Part shown: piece after piece, positions 26,412 through 39,684 of the stretch
Numbering within the stretch: position 1 is the stretch's first letter
Layout: each line of letters starts with the position of its first letter
DNA from: Archegozetes longisetosus
Taxonomy: Eukaryota; Arthropoda; Arachnida; Sarcoptiformes; Trhypochthoniidae
Length of the DNA stretch: 64,000 bases
Assembly: GCA_018873245.2 (NCBI GenBank)
Contig: JAEMBT020000009.1
Coordinates: 186,001 to 250,000, forward strand
Direction of reading: 5' to 3'
Notes under the pieces: generated by a model
Databases searched by the model: none
What the model saw: only the letters and a program-made list of their open reading frames with translations
Told to the model about the DNA's origin: nothing
Position numbers and translations under genes: made by a program

Positions 26412-28269
26412 TTTTGTATTGATTACAATTGAATGTAAGACACGTTTATAATAAGAATTATTGTTAAGAGAAAAGTAGTAAAATTGATGGCAGAGACGAT
26501 TTAATTGATGTGATACTACAATGAACATTGTTGTCACAGTTAACAATAGTGTGACATTTGATGATTAGGTTTTTGAGAAGGGATGGATTCGATGATATGA
26601 TGGGCGGATCAACAAATTATTTTAACCATCAATTGGCCATTTATGATAATTTAGTTATTTTGCATTGAAAATTACAAAGTTTTGAATTTATGTCGTCAAA
26701 AGTAGTTAAGAAAGTTTATGTAAATCATGATTAATTGAATCTGTTTGTAAGTATTGAGATATGTCATATTTTTATGATATTTTATCGCAGGACTATTTAC
26801 ACAGAATCAAGAATTAATATAAATAATGCTATTGTGACACAAATGACACAACATCGTAGTCGTTACATGACTGCTGGTTGGCATCATTGCAGATGTTAGT
26901 GGTTTACATAGTGAAGATCACCACTGATGCTGAAGAACTACTCCACCCATTCATATCATTAATTATTAACAATGCATTACTGAGAAAAAAAGTGGCGTAG
27001 TCTCTCATTCTCTAGCATTTATCCGCTTTTAGATAAATTAATTTAGAGAACAAACTTTTTCTGACTTTATATTAGTTAATGAAATCAATCAATTGATTGA
27101 ACTTTTGTTTCAAAGTCATAAATTTTAATTAGAATTCAATCAGAAGTAATTACTTCGTATTAGTGTTACACCACTGTTTTGATAAAAGTTATTGAATATC
27201 AGTGTATATGTGGGTCGAAAAGTGAAGACAGAATATTCTGCATTAGGAAATAATATTACGAATGAATAGTTATCAAAACTTTTCTGTTATATAATACACA
27301 GTATTTCATCAAATGTGAAAATTTGTTCATAGAATAGATCATAAAACTTGTGTTTAGATATTGTTGGAAATAAGAAGATCATAAAAGATTGTTTTCGTGA
27401 CTATGAGTTTGTAATGCAATAAATACTTTTATTCCTAAATAGTTTTAGCCAATAAGTCCTGTGGCTTCTCAAAGATGAATCTATAACAAAATGGTACGTA
27501 AACCAAATTGACTGTTTATGATAAAAGTCATTATTGTCTTGTTTTCAAGCTTTCCCTTCTATATTAGGTCGGATACGAAGTAATAAAACTAATTAAATGG
27601 CATACGACAAGAATAGGTTGTCTCAGGCTTTAATTAAATTGTGCTTCAGTACATATAAATCGACTATTTTTGTATTTATGTTATTACTCAAACACTAGTT
27701 TCATTTTTTTAAGATTGTAAATCAGATAACAATTTAATGGATCTTCAACAGAAGTCAGACAATGTATTTCTATTGAAACAACTCAATACTTAGGAAGGCT
27801 AATGGTCGTATTTTTGCAAACATTTGACTACCATATGAAAAATGCTTGAAAAGTTAACCCTTAAACCGATTCAAACTGATCAAAGTATTTATTGAGGGTT
27901 CAAATATTTGATCAGTCACTCAAGTTATCACTTGAGTGACTGTGGAAAAATGCGACCATAAGAAACACTTTATTAATTGGAATTGAGTGTCTAACATTAG
28001 TTGTTTACTTGACTTTTGGTGAGTTATGGAGTTTATTGGGTCAGCTCATAGGCTCAACTTTCAGTCAATTGTATTGACAGATTGAAAGAAGTGTTCGGTA
28101 ACTTAACTAGTCTAAACTCTTAATTTAATGATTTACTTTCGAATAATTACATTTACTGTACATATAAAACAAAATATATTTATGAAATAGTTAGCAAATG
28201 ATTGTAGTTTGATTAATTTGATCAAATACTTTTTTACTTTTTTCGTAATCAATATCATGATCACAAATG
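26412..28269. other. Intergenic region, TMIE-like and LDLa genes
   Basis: This 1.86 kb AT-rich region contains the TMIE-like promoter and the 3' UTR of the LDLa gene. I see no coding frame. It carries a compact palindromic element at 27802-27960. Confidence 0.65.
27802..27960. repeat. Small palindromic (MITE-like) element
   Basis: The ends are inverted copies: ATGGTCGTATTTTT at the left and AAAAATGCGACCAT at the right. Nested inside are a second inverted pair around ACATTTGAC/GTTCAAATATTTG and a perfect 13-bp hairpin with a 4-nt loop (CAGTCACTCAAGT, loop TATC) at about 27913-27942. The structure suggests a foldback or MITE-type insertion. I cannot define target-site duplications. Confidence 0.55.
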
Positions 28270-30438
28270 CTAACCGCGAGATAAGGTTGAAGTAGCCGAA
28301 GAAGTTGGCGGTTCGAGCATTGTTTGCGATGATTTAAGCGATGTCTTATTTGACGGAGCAGTTGGTGGAGTGGATATTGTTAAGGGAATACGAGAAGTGC
28401 TGTTATTTTCTGAAAATGACTGCTGATAGTTATCACATTGTTTCTCGTCTTCACCATTCTTGCAATCGACTCCTCCATCGCATCGCCCTTTCAAACAATT
28501 AATTCAATAAAAATTTAAAGTCAGTAATCATTTTTTCATAATTACAGTTTGGAGGAATGCATCGATGGTTATCACATCTGAACCATTCTTCAGGACAACG
28601 AGCAGACGCACAGCGCTCAGGATTCTGTTGGGGAAAACAATTGACACAAATATTTAAGGCAAAAGTTAGTCATAAAAGCTTGAATAAAGATTTACTTCAT
28701 CTGATTTGTCGCCACAATCATCGCTGCCATCACATAGCTAATGATGAAAGTTAGAAAAAAAGTAAGTCAAAGTATATCAAATTTGAATATCTGGAAGCTT
28801 ATACCCAATGCGGATGGGCACAAATGTTTGTTTCATCACAGCTAAAGAACTCATGAGGACAGGTCACGTTTCGCGGACAAGGATTTGGGTGTCTTTCATC
28901 GGAAGCCAAGCCATCTTTACAGTCAATCACACCATTGCATACAGTGCTGCTTGGAATACACCTGAACAATAGAAATTAAAACTTGAGTTTGAGATTTCAA
29001 CAGTTTTAGCCATCCGTATAAATGCATTTATAGCGAATATTGAAGTCGAACCACTGGTTCTTCAATGTTGGTATTCTGTTATTTGGTACTCAATTGAGAT
29101 GAAAGTATTATTTTGTTTTTATAAAAGTAACGAACTTAAAAAGTATTAAATCAAACTTTAATTGAAAGTGATCTGGTACCTGTTATCTGCGCAACGGAAC
29201 CAATCATTAGGACATTGGAAATTGCGACAATTATTTGGGTCCTCATCTGAATTATCGCCGCAATCATTCTCTCCATCACACCTGAAAAGTATTTATTTGA
29301 ACGATTAGCTACTTTTAGTCAAGAGACTATAAATGTGTGAATTACATCCAATTGGGAAGAGCGCAAACATTTGTCGAATTACATTTGAATGCATACGGAG
29401 GACACGTCACATTCATTGGACATGGAGTCGGATGACGTTCATCTGATGCTAGTCCTGTTTCGCAAAGTTTATTAAATGATAGAATATAATAAAGTTAAGA
29501 GTAAGGCTAAAATTCATTAGGTATTTACCGTCTTTGCAATCTATAGTTCCGTCACAAACTTCTTCCATACTAAGACATTGGCTATTGTTAGCGCAAGCAA
29601 ACATTTCATCAGGACATGGAGGATATTCTAAGAATATTTAAACCATCAAACATAGGGTTATTACTCGATAAAAATACAGTAAACATGTAATGATCATAGA
29701 GTGCATACCACATCCATATTCATCAGAGCCATCACGACATTGTCGTTGACGATCGCATCTTCCACTGCTTGGTATGCAACGACCTGAACTACACTGAAAT
29801 TCGTTTTTTTGATCACATTTTATTTCAGCTAAAGAGAAAATAAATTATCAAATGGATCGGTTTGAGTAAATACTTGTGAATGTTTGATAATTACAGCACA
29901 TCGAAGGAAGCTCGTCAGAATTGTCACCACAGTCATTGTCACCATCACAGATATGACCTAAAAGTAGATCACAAATACGATTTAATCTGAATAACGGAGT
30001 TTTTCAAATAAACCTTAACGCTTAATATAGAGACAAATCGTTTAACATAATACTTCTATAAAAGCTTTGATTTTAAACTAATAATAAGACTTTTAAACAA
30101 TTGCTAAAAATATGACAAATAAAAAATGATCGAAAACTTTGCACAACTTTTTCACTGTTTTACTAAATCAAAAGTAAAATAACGATAAAAGAAATTAAGG
30201 TTATGAATGATTGAAAACTAACTTTCTGGAAGACAGTTGCCATTTCGACATAAAAAATAGTCCGGCGGCGCACATCGAACTGTTTGGTATTCCTCTTGAG
30301 ATAATGTCAACGATAGCCAACAAAATAGTGACACAATAGACAAATAAATGCTGACAATAAGCAAAAATTGAGATGAAAATTAAGTAAAATAACAAGTGAT
30401 GATTGAATTGATCCAAAATCATACCAATGATGAGCCAT
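28270..30438 (-). CDS. Secreted protein with seven LDL-receptor class A domains
   Basis: Eleven exons (30425-30438, 30223-30350, 29895-29957, 29709-29828, 29529-29627, 29346-29454, 29180-29281, 28805-28961, 28696-28737, 28546-28624, 28270-28487) join in phase to 376 residues. A signal peptide ([20 protein letters not shown]) is followed by seven LDLa domains, each with six Cys and a calcium-binding acidic motif such as [26 protein letters not shown] or [13 protein letters not shown]. Domains 3-4 and 5-6 are an internal duplication: both pairs share [13 protein letters not shown] and a following NVTCP. The tail is Ser/Thr/Pro-rich with no membrane segment, so the product looks secreted or extracellular-matrix. 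Ligand and pathway cannot be told from sequence. The 14-nt first exon rests on phase, its ATG and the signal peptide it completes. Confidence 0.9.
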
Positions 30439-32541
30439 TCGCAAAGTTTGTCACTATTAAGTGGACTGACAGAGAAGAAGGAATATAAATAGACTTATTC
30501 GTTGAGCGATGCAAACTTGCTGAGATGCGAAGTAACTATGACTTACTTAGATAGTTAAATATATATAAGTTTAATAATTTATTTGCCAATGCTATTGAAA
30601 TACAAAGTGCGATAACCGCTAAATGTGATGCGATTATTAAATATATACCGGTATAACAACGTTATGTATTATAGACCGAAAATGTTGATCTAATTTAGTG
30701 AACAAAATGTAAGACAAAATAAACTGGTTTTCAAATAAAGTTTCTTCAGTTTAGCATATCTTTAAGAGACAGTTAGTTTATTATGACAAGTCTTTCACGA
30801 TAATGGCGATAACGACAACGATGGCATATTTTCAACTTTTTTCTGCCCTAAACTGCTTTTTAGAAGTCATTGTATAGAACAAGTGTTAAGTTTTGTAGTT
30901 TTTATGCGCCACAGCTCCTGATGGTTACGCTCTGTATATAATCGCAATTACAGTATCGCATCAAAATTACATTTTTTCGTTTCTTTAAGAATAATAATTT
31001 AAACTTCTTTTAATAATTAGATAATTACTACTTGTAATCAGTTCAATGGGTTTGCTTTCACTAAATCGGAACGCTTTTAATCAACTCAACAAAAGTTATC
31101 CAATTTGGAGCTTTTTATTTTTCACCTTTTCTGGTATTTCAATTTTTGTTTCAAATGTATCGTTAGAAATAAATATAATTAAAACCACTGCAGAAACAAC
31201 TAAAAACAAAATTTAAGTTCAATTTACTAGAAGAGAAGATAAAAATACTTAATCAATGTAAATCCGATTTAAATGAAATCTGATCGAAATGAGATCAAAG
31301 AAAAAACTGATTTCACATAGAATGAGATCAAAGTGTAATCGTCTGCAATAAGTTGCGAACCACTATTTTCTTTTTGAAGTGGTATTCGTGTTTTTTCAAT
31401 GTATATCTTATTTTTTATGCTTCATTCCTTATCTAATGTCAACATTCGTCAAACTCTTCATTAAAAACAGTTAGTGACTGAACTATTTGTGTCTATAAGA
31501 CTTATACAAGTTAAGACTGAACTCAGTTTAACATAAGACTATTATTCATTTGTCGAATCAATTTTGTAAAGTTCTGGTTTTGCAAGCCTTCAAAAAGTGT
31601 GTTAACGGAACACACACAGTTTCGCATCATTTCATAAAATCACATAAATTATCTAAGTTATTTCTAATACTGTCTATAAATTATCATCTCTTATTCAAGC
31701 AATTCATACGAATTCTTATATTTTTAGAATAACTTCAATTCTTTTAAATGATGTCCAACTTTGGTATCAATTCTTAGGTCTTTATTTAGAATTTTGAAAA
31801 CAGGCAAATCACTTCTCATAACTTTTAATTTTCGATTAACTTTTTTTTATACACCAACGGTTTTTAAGCTGGTCAATCCAAAATTAAAAGTTCATTAGTC
31901 TAATAAACTAATTACTCGATTCAAGGAAACCAATCAATTAAAAAGGAAATCCTATTAGTCAAACTATTAGTCAAAATAACATGAGCAAGGTTGAATTTTT
32001 TCAGTTTAAAAAATAAACGCATTCATAATGCATAAAAATTTATGATTTAATAATAATAATGGTCATAATAATAAGAAGGAAAAGAATTATTAAGAACTTT
32101 AATTATCATAAATATGATATAAATATAAGTCTTAGTTGAATTACTTCATTTTCAATTCCAATAACGGCTTCCGTCGTTAGAAAAAAACTTAAATCAGAAC
32201 TCGTTTAATTAGATTAACAATCAAAGAGTTGTGTTTGCAAAGAAAAATAATAATTAAAAATAAAGAGTAGAATGGGTTAAAAGTGTCCTACACGAGTACC
32301 TAATAGTTAGAAATAATTATATCAGATAATTGATTGCCCCAAAAACAGATCGGTTAATGAAGAAAATAGTGGTTTCTAATAAATTGCTTTAACATAAATT
32401 TGTGATTGCTTTCAGAGTAATTATAATATTATTCATATTAAATGATGATTGAAATAGTGACCAAAAAATTAATGTAATGTTAAATCGACTGTTGCTGTTC
32501 TTAATTGTTATATAGATTAGAGTTGAATCAAGTCATTGGTG
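30439..32541. other. Intergenic region, LDLa and DP genes
   Basis: This 2.1 kb AT-rich region should contain the LDLa gene promoter and the 3' UTR of the DP gene. No coding frame stands out. Confidence 0.65.
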
Positions 32542-33926
32542 TCAATGATGTCTCCCTTTTCGCGGAGACGTGGTTGGAGTCACTTTAATATCTCTTTCTT
32601 CCATCATTTCTTCGAGCTCAGGTCTCAAAGCTTCAGGCAGTATACTCTTTGCTTTATCGACTTGTGCTCTATCGATGGATTGTCCGTCCAATTTCTCTAA
32701 ATGATAGGCCAAACCCATTCGCTTAAGTACTTCATTGTCATCGTGTATTTCAAAAGTATTGTCAAAATTGAACAGATATTCTGTTTTGTCATTAGAAATA
32801 CTGCAATCGATGACAGTCTTCTTCTCAGTGTTAACTATAATAAATGGCAGATTAATGAGTGCATTACTGGCTGGAACTGTTCCAAGAGATCGATTTCTTT
32901 CGACTAAGTTTTTGAAAGCAATTTGTTGCAATAAAAGGTCGCGTAATTGTTGTTTCTTTAAATTAATTCTTTCTATTCGTTGTGTTCTCTCGTGCTCTAA
33001 TTCAATGCACTCTTGAGCCGCATTTGTCGGCAAGCCAATCCACTTGATTTCCTTCTTCTCTTTTGATATTATATTCATAGCCATTAAGACATTGAGTGCG
33101 TCGTAAACTCTACGCCTTATGTTCTTTTGGTCAAATGGCTCCTGATCTCCAGGAAGATATCCTCCTTGAAATGCAGCCCGACTTGCGATCGGGTCTGTAC
33201 TGAATTCAGCCACCAGTTCATCGGCCACTTCGTTATAAGTAGTCGAACCCTTTAGTTTGACTTTTTCGCAAACCTATCATCAAATGAAAGGCAAATGTAT
33301 CGATTAATTGAACGTTAACAAGAAATAGACTAAACCTAAATCGATGATGATACCTTCATTGAGAAATGTCTCAATCCTTTCCCAGTTTTTGGATCTTGTT
33401 TTCTTCTTTTGATGGGAACTGATTGTAAAGAATCGATGTTATATTGATTGAACTGATTGGTGGCCGCACCGATCAGTGACGCGAATGCGTTCGAGCGAGA
33501 CATCGATGAAGGAGAGGATGACGACATAATTGTACTGAAATTACTACTACTGTTGTTGTCATCCACAATATTGATCAATGACTGCGAGTTTGGCGTCAAA
33601 GAAACCGAACTATGCTTTTTCGAGTGAAGTATTGATGGCGTGCCCGACAAAGACTGAGATTGAGTTGAGGTCGCAATCGATGGAGCGCTCAGTTGTGCGG
33701 CATTTGAGCTACAATTCGTATTAATAGTCATAATTGAAGTCTTACTATTATTCGGATTACTGTTAATGCTATTATTATTGGTGATAATCGATTTATTAGT
33801 ATTTGTGTTCACATTAATGTTATTATTGTTTTGTTGTCCACTGTTTTGACACATTTTGGTCAAAATGACTCCCGCAGAATGCGCTGACGATTGACTCGTG
33901 AGTGACTTACGTGCCGAACGAGGCAT
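32542..33926 (-). CDS. TFDP: Transcription factor DP (E2F dimerisation partner)
   Basis: Two exons (33354-33926 and 32542-33273) join at phase 0 (FSMK|VCEKVK) to 434 residues, close to vertebrate TFDP1 (about 410). The N-terminal 170 residues are low-complexity Asn/Ser/Thr. The winged-helix DNA-binding domain is complete: [30 protein letters not shown], and the DEF-box helix [19 protein letters not shown]. The dimerisation coiled coil ([38 protein letters not shown]) and the C-terminal beta domain ([20 protein letters not shown]) follow. The protein pairs with E2F factors to regulate cell-cycle genes. The 76-nt intron lies inside the DNA-binding domain. Confidence 0.97.
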
Positions 33927-36283
33927 TATCGAAAATTGATTTTCTCTTCGATCTAATTCAATAAAATCAAATTGAATTGAATTTACTTATTTATTATTAA
34001 ATAATATGGAAGTGTTATGACTGTTGTCGCACTTAATAATAGTGCGAATGCCGCCTTTAGGCAGGTAACGGATTTTACATTTCATTTGTTTCCTATGCGA
34101 ACATTTAGTACTTTTATTGCACGACACTCAACACAATTGCCATATGTTTTTGTACATATATTTAGCTCAATACTTACGTTGTTTGTCATGAAAGTGAACT
34201 CTTATAAAAGCGGCAATTATTATGCAATCAGCAATAATGGCTTCATATTTAGAGCCAATAATGAAAGACAACTATCAAAACTCAAGGCTTTTCAATGAGA
34301 GGGTCTTAAAAGTGTTCATATAACTCCAACATTAATTATGTTTATATACAAAAAGTTTTAAATATCCAGAAAACGTTTCGAAGTTTTAAAAAACTATTGA
34401 GTTGCGCGTAACAGTTAGTTTCAAATTATAATTAATAAATTGTTCATAAGAATTTTAGAAAATTAATTGTAAGCAGAAATTGAGTTTAATTGACTTTATT
34501 GGACGAAAATACTTAAGGTTTGATAACTTTTTTTGAACACTATTTTGGAACACAAATAGCCATAGATTCAAATGTTTAAAAAAGTTTGTATAACTAGTTC
34601 AGTTTTGTTGTTGGATCTGCTATTTGTGATAAAAGAGCTTTCTTTGACCAATGACACTGTTTCTAAAGTCCAAAAGTAAAAAGAAAGCCTAGAAATTTGC
34701 ACATAGTGTTTTGACGAAATGTTGATCGCAATTGAGACTCATATTCGAACGAAGACATAAATATATTTGTGTGGCGCTACCACTGATTAAGCTTTGGTCC
34801 CCTAAGTGTCCCAACACACACACACACATCGAAAGTTTAATCAATTATTAATCTACAGATCAATTTAATATAGGAATATGGCTTTAGTTATTGTTGCAGA
34901 ACAAATTATTGCAGAACGTGTACACTTAACACGATCTGTCTTTACAATTGTAAGGCATAAATTCACAATGCCTCCTATACCAAACTTTCTGTATGTTTCG
35001 CCATAAATGTCTACGCGTTCAACAAAAAATCAAACTAAAATAATTAAAATTAAATTTTTTGATTCAGTTCAAACTGTTTAGATTGTTGACCCTTTCACAG
35101 AATTCAAATTAATTTTACAATAGTTAGTAATCATTTTGACCCTTCAGTTTAGATTTATGTATGAAGAAAGAGTGCGTTCCAACTTCCTTAAATTGTCTGT
35201 TTTCACAACAAAAGAACACAAAAATAAAAAAAATGCTGTGCCATACTCAATTCGATCATTGAACCGGATTAGTTTTTGTTGACTAAATCAAATTAAGCTT
35301 TTCGAATAGTTAGCGTCAACACTAAACCGCGTTTTATTACACACTGAATTTGTAACTTTAAGTGCTATCTTTTGTCTCGGGCTCATTAATTACCTGATTA
35401 TTACGTCAAAATCAATTAGAAACGAATCAAAACTTTGATTATACTCATACTTTAAGTTTAAATGCGTTTATGGTTGTTATTCAAACAATAGTCTATGGCT
35501 TCACCGACCCCCCACTTAGCCCAATCTGAATCTGGCTCAATTTTGCATTTACTCGAATGTCATTTTCCCAAGTTTATAAATAAGTAATCCTATCTATAAG
35601 TTTTTCATATTGAAAATGTAAACTGAGAAATGTATTTCTTGATTCTATAACAATGCCATAATAAAATATTGGGAAAAGAGAACCTACTAAACATTTTCGA
35701 AGCATCGAAAAATCCAAATGTTTAAAAAAATATTAAAGTTTACCTGAAGTTTAAGTTTAACGATGATAAATTGACCTAAAATAATATAAACAAAAATGGC
35801 CTGATTTAATCTAGAAATTTATGGTATTTTATTGATATATTGAATTTTGACTTGACTAAGCTTGATTTGCTGGTTACGGCACTGATTTACAGTGTAAAAA
35901 ATGTACACCTAAAACTCATTGATCTTCTATAGATACCGAAAGTGTTTGATGCTCGTTGCTATGCTTTAAGGGAACGTTTCTTATGACACACACTGTTAGC
36001 TATTAATGCAAGTAAATTACGTACTTATTGTCAGTGTATCTACTTTTGTAAATATATTAATAGCCCCTTGGATATATCCTTTGGCATCGCTTTAGTTGCT
36101 ATTGAGAATTAAGTTTTTAACTGTATAATAGGTAACTCTTCAAATTATATCTCAACTTAATAGCAATTTTAATACAAATCATCATAACAAATAGATTTCA
36201 CAAACTTACTAGTCATTAGTGGTCGTTACGAGGATCGAGACTCGAGTCACAACTCTCAAGAATTTTATTAGGCAGTCATTGTT

Positions 36284-36482
36284 TTTCTATTTGAAAGCAT
36301 GGCTTTAATTTACTCATAAAATATAATAGATTCTTCAATTAGTTGTAAATTTTAAATACAACTTTGCATTCAAACGATGTAACAGCATATTTTTTGCGAA
36401 GTTGTATTTAAAATTAATAACTTGAAGAATTTATCATACTTTATGACTGAATTAAAGCCACGCTTTCATCAAATAAGAATTG
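36284..36482. repeat. Foldback repeat with ~85-bp inverted arms
   Basis: The left arm (36284-36367) and right arm (36394-36482) are imperfect inverted copies. They share GAAAGC(A/G)TGGCTTTAATT, ATTCTTCAA and TTTTAAATACAACTT, around a loop of about 26 nt. The layout is that of a short foldback/MITE-type element. Confidence 0.75.
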
Positions 36483-36600
36483 TCGATAATAAAACTAAAC
36501 TTATATTTTGAGTACAATTTTTGTTCAATATTACGCATCGATCAGATCCAGCTAACGAACAAAGTTTGAGGAAAGAAAAAGAAAAGTTAGCAAAATCATA

Positions 36601-36801
36601 ATGTTTGAGATAAAAACAAATGTAGTATTAAAAATGGTTTCCTCAAAAGGAACAGTTTTTATTTATAAAATTGATTTGCTAAATAATCGTTACGATCGGA
36701 TTATAGAATTGACTGATAAATTTGACAATAAACGACTAGTCGATGCCGCTATTGTCCACATTTTGAGCACATATTTTAGACAATCTGATTTCCGTTTCTA
36801 A
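36601..36801 (+). CDS. Doubtful small open frame, 66 codons
   Basis: ATG to TAA gives a 66-residue product starting MFEIKTNVVLKMVSSKG and ending FRQSDFRF, with mixed composition unlike the usual Ile/Lys noise of this DNA. It starts 119 nt past a foldback repeat. No domain, signal peptide or partner exon is recognised. It could be a small gene, a relic, or chance. Confidence 0.2.
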   Translation: MFEIKTNVVLKMVSSKGTVFIYKIDLLNNRYDRIIELTDKFDNKRLVDAAIVHILSTYFRQSDFRF

Positions 36802-37285
36802 ACACTATTTTTGTGAAATGATAGAAAAATAATAAAAGTTAGTTTTGATAAATCAAAATTTCAGTGTTTGAGTAATTGATTTCACCTGCAATTAAATATG
36901 GAATCAATAAAGCTTTAACTACTTTATCTAAGTTTAGTTTTACTTCGGACAATTATCACAAATGAAAATTATTTTCTATGATTACTGAGTTTATCAGATT
37001 TTTGTTTGTGATGCAGATCTAATATAAAATGAGTAAAAATGATCAAAACCGCTATTAAGTTGAAATGCTTTCTGTACCAGAATTGAAAAGTGATTGGCTA
37101 AGAGCCAATATTCCCTTAAAAACGTATTTTAGATTCTATCAAACACTGTGTTGCTTTAGCATTATATGACAATTAATTCGATATTTTTACTTGCTTTTAT
37201 CATTTGCAGCTAAGTTACTCACACATAGAAGTTAATAAATTAGGCTTACTTAAAAAACAAAAATTTCAATAATGAAGCAGGTCTG

Positions 37286-37303
37286 TATATATATATATAT
37301 ATA
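37286..37303. repeat. TA microsatellite
   Basis: A pure TA run of nine units lies in the gene-poor region. Confidence 0.9.
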
Positions 37304-38334
37304 AATAGGCCAAATACAGCTCAGCTAAATGGCTATTGGGACAAATGACATTCGGTCAAAACAGATTAGCCCAAATGGCAAACTATCGGTGGTTACATGT
37401 ATTCTTAGGAAGATTCGAATAAACGATTGCTTATGGAGACAATAATTTGAGTTCATTATTCTGGCAGAGTATTTGGTCTGATTTTGTAAAGTTTTTTTCT
37501 GCAGTAAAATATGCAAACTGATTATCAAAATATTGAATAAACAGTTATCTAAAAGCGATCATTCAAACAATACTTTAATCTATTTATGTTAATTTAATTT
37601 AATTTCGTCTAAATATTTAAACAAAACTTCGTGTTTGTTATGATAAACAGAAAATGACTAAAGAATACGTTTAGATGCGAACAGAATATCGATTGACTAT
37701 TGATTAGAGAAGCAAATAGAGCCAAAATGTGGTTTTGCCGAAAACAGACAACACTACATAAGCTTAAGACAACAAAGCAGAACGTAAGTGCAACAAATAG
37801 ACCTCAGTTAACATAATTTAGCTTAAAATAAAGCATTCATTCAATTATAAGAATCAATTAATTAAAGACTGCTATTGAATGGATTGAATGAAGAAAATGT
37901 GTAGAGACAATGCATAATAAATACACTTGTATTCAGTCCTAACTAATTGTATTGAGCCATAATTAATTGAGCTCAGCATCACCTCAGTGGCGGACACCAA
38001 GCATATCGAGATTAAGCAAGATGATTGTGTCAAAATCTCAATTATAATTGGGCTAAAAATATGAAATTTCATTTTCAAGTCAGTTTTTGTGTTCATTTGA
38101 TTGGTAAGAAGTGATTGACGTCACGCCACTTCTAGACCCGCATTAATACAAATGATAGGGAAAAGTGAAAACCCCTCAGGGAATTGAACGCAGAGGAAAA
38201 AGTTTTAATAGAAACACTCAATAAGGACTTCCTTTCAATTCCAACTTTTCATACTATTTCTCTCGATTCTCTCATACGCATACAATAAGTGTATTCATAA
38301 AACATCCTTTATATCCAAATACTTTGATAAAAAA

Positions 38335-38338
<4 letters not shown>

Positions 38339-38401
<63 letters not shown>
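38339..38401. repeat. CT microsatellite, about 31 units
   Basis: This is an uninterrupted CT dinucleotide run about 1.3 kb upstream of the corin-like start codon. Confidence 0.98.
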
Positions 38402-38403
<2 letters not shown>

Positions 38404-39684
38404 CTTGTTTCTGAAAAGTCTGAAATACAAGTTCGTCACGTATTCCTACGCACAAAGCCTTTTTGACAAATACAATACTTGAAAGTATTATTTTTTTATG
38501 GTAAGAATTGAACTGAAATTTTTCACAAACCCTTCGGTTAATTCGAAATATTGATTGAAATAAAGGGAAGAGAGAAGGTCGAACAACAAATTAATTATTT
38601 GTTAATTGCTAATGATTGTTAATTAAAATCAAAATTGAGTGAGTGAGCTATGTTTTAAAGTGTGATTCCGAATATTAAATAAGGACTATTAGTTTAAATA
38701 CTAATCATTTTTAGTACTCATATTTTGGCTAAAGATGATGTATTCGAGGTTTGTGAAGTGCATCACTGAAATGGAGTATTATATATCTACTAATCTTAAG
38801 CTTACATGGAAAAAATGGAACGAATCAAACGCTAATGTTATTTAATGCGTACGTTAAGGTATAGATTAAGAAAGCAAATCGTCTGTATTCGATTAAGAAA
38901 CTTATGTTGGTTTGTATTTGTACAATGAGTAGATGTTTGTATCGATATAGAATCATTATTATGGGAGAACTGGGCTGTTGTGAGCTGCAAAAGTGCTTGT
39001 GTCGGTATTCTTTTGTAAAATCAAAGCTCATTTATTTAATTTATATATCAATTGTAAGGCGTGGAAGTGGCTTTTGAGGAGATGAGCTTCACATCGTTCA
39101 CTAATAATTTGATACTATACCTTTACTATATTACAATAAACCAGCTTTTAAATCTCAGCTAATACGTATGGCATTCAATTGAAATTATTGATCGTCAAAT
39201 AAAAATACTAGTTAAAACAACTAAATAAAACTGAACAAGAATAAATCAATAGAAATAGTTAAGGGATTTTGCCTTTCTGTTCAGAACTTGTTCTTAAGTT
39301 AGGTTTGACTGTATGTTCAATTGAGTATTAGTGTTGCACCTCCTCATTGCTGTTAGTCTCTGCTCAGAGCTTCTATCGCTTGCATTGCATCTCATGTCAG
39401 TTCTCACGTCTCATTATTATTTCTAAACCAAATCCATTTGTCAAAACTTTTCCCTTTTTTATTGTTATTGTGTAAAGAGTATAACAAAGCGAACACATTG
39501 TCACAACAATAATACTTATAATAAGGAGTATTATAAGAGGGATACATAGGAAGAGTAAAATGTGTGAAATTGGGTTCTTTTGTGAAACTCTTAGAAATCT
39601 TTTCAATAGTACTTCGATCGTATTATTTGGTTTCCGTTATGTTTCATAAAAGACATTTTTTGTAAATGCGTCTTCTAATTAAAA

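Larger units (their letters stand above)
33927..39684. other. Gene-poor region upstream of the DP and corin-like genes
   Basis: This 5.8 kb AT-rich region separates two divergent genes. It holds a foldback repeat (36284-36482), one doubtful small open frame (36601-36801), a short TA run and a long CT microsatellite. The 93-codon plus-strand frame at 34017-34298 shows no protein-like signature. Confidence 0.6.

Noticed and set aside
34017..34298. 93-codon frame upstream of the DP gene
   Set aside because: No conserved motif, no signal peptide, no partner exon; likely chance.
38339..38401. CT run as a promoter or GAGA-factor site for the corin-like gene
   Set aside because: Long GA/CT runs can bind GAGA-type factors, but this one is 1.3 kb from the ATG and indistinguishable from a plain microsatellite.
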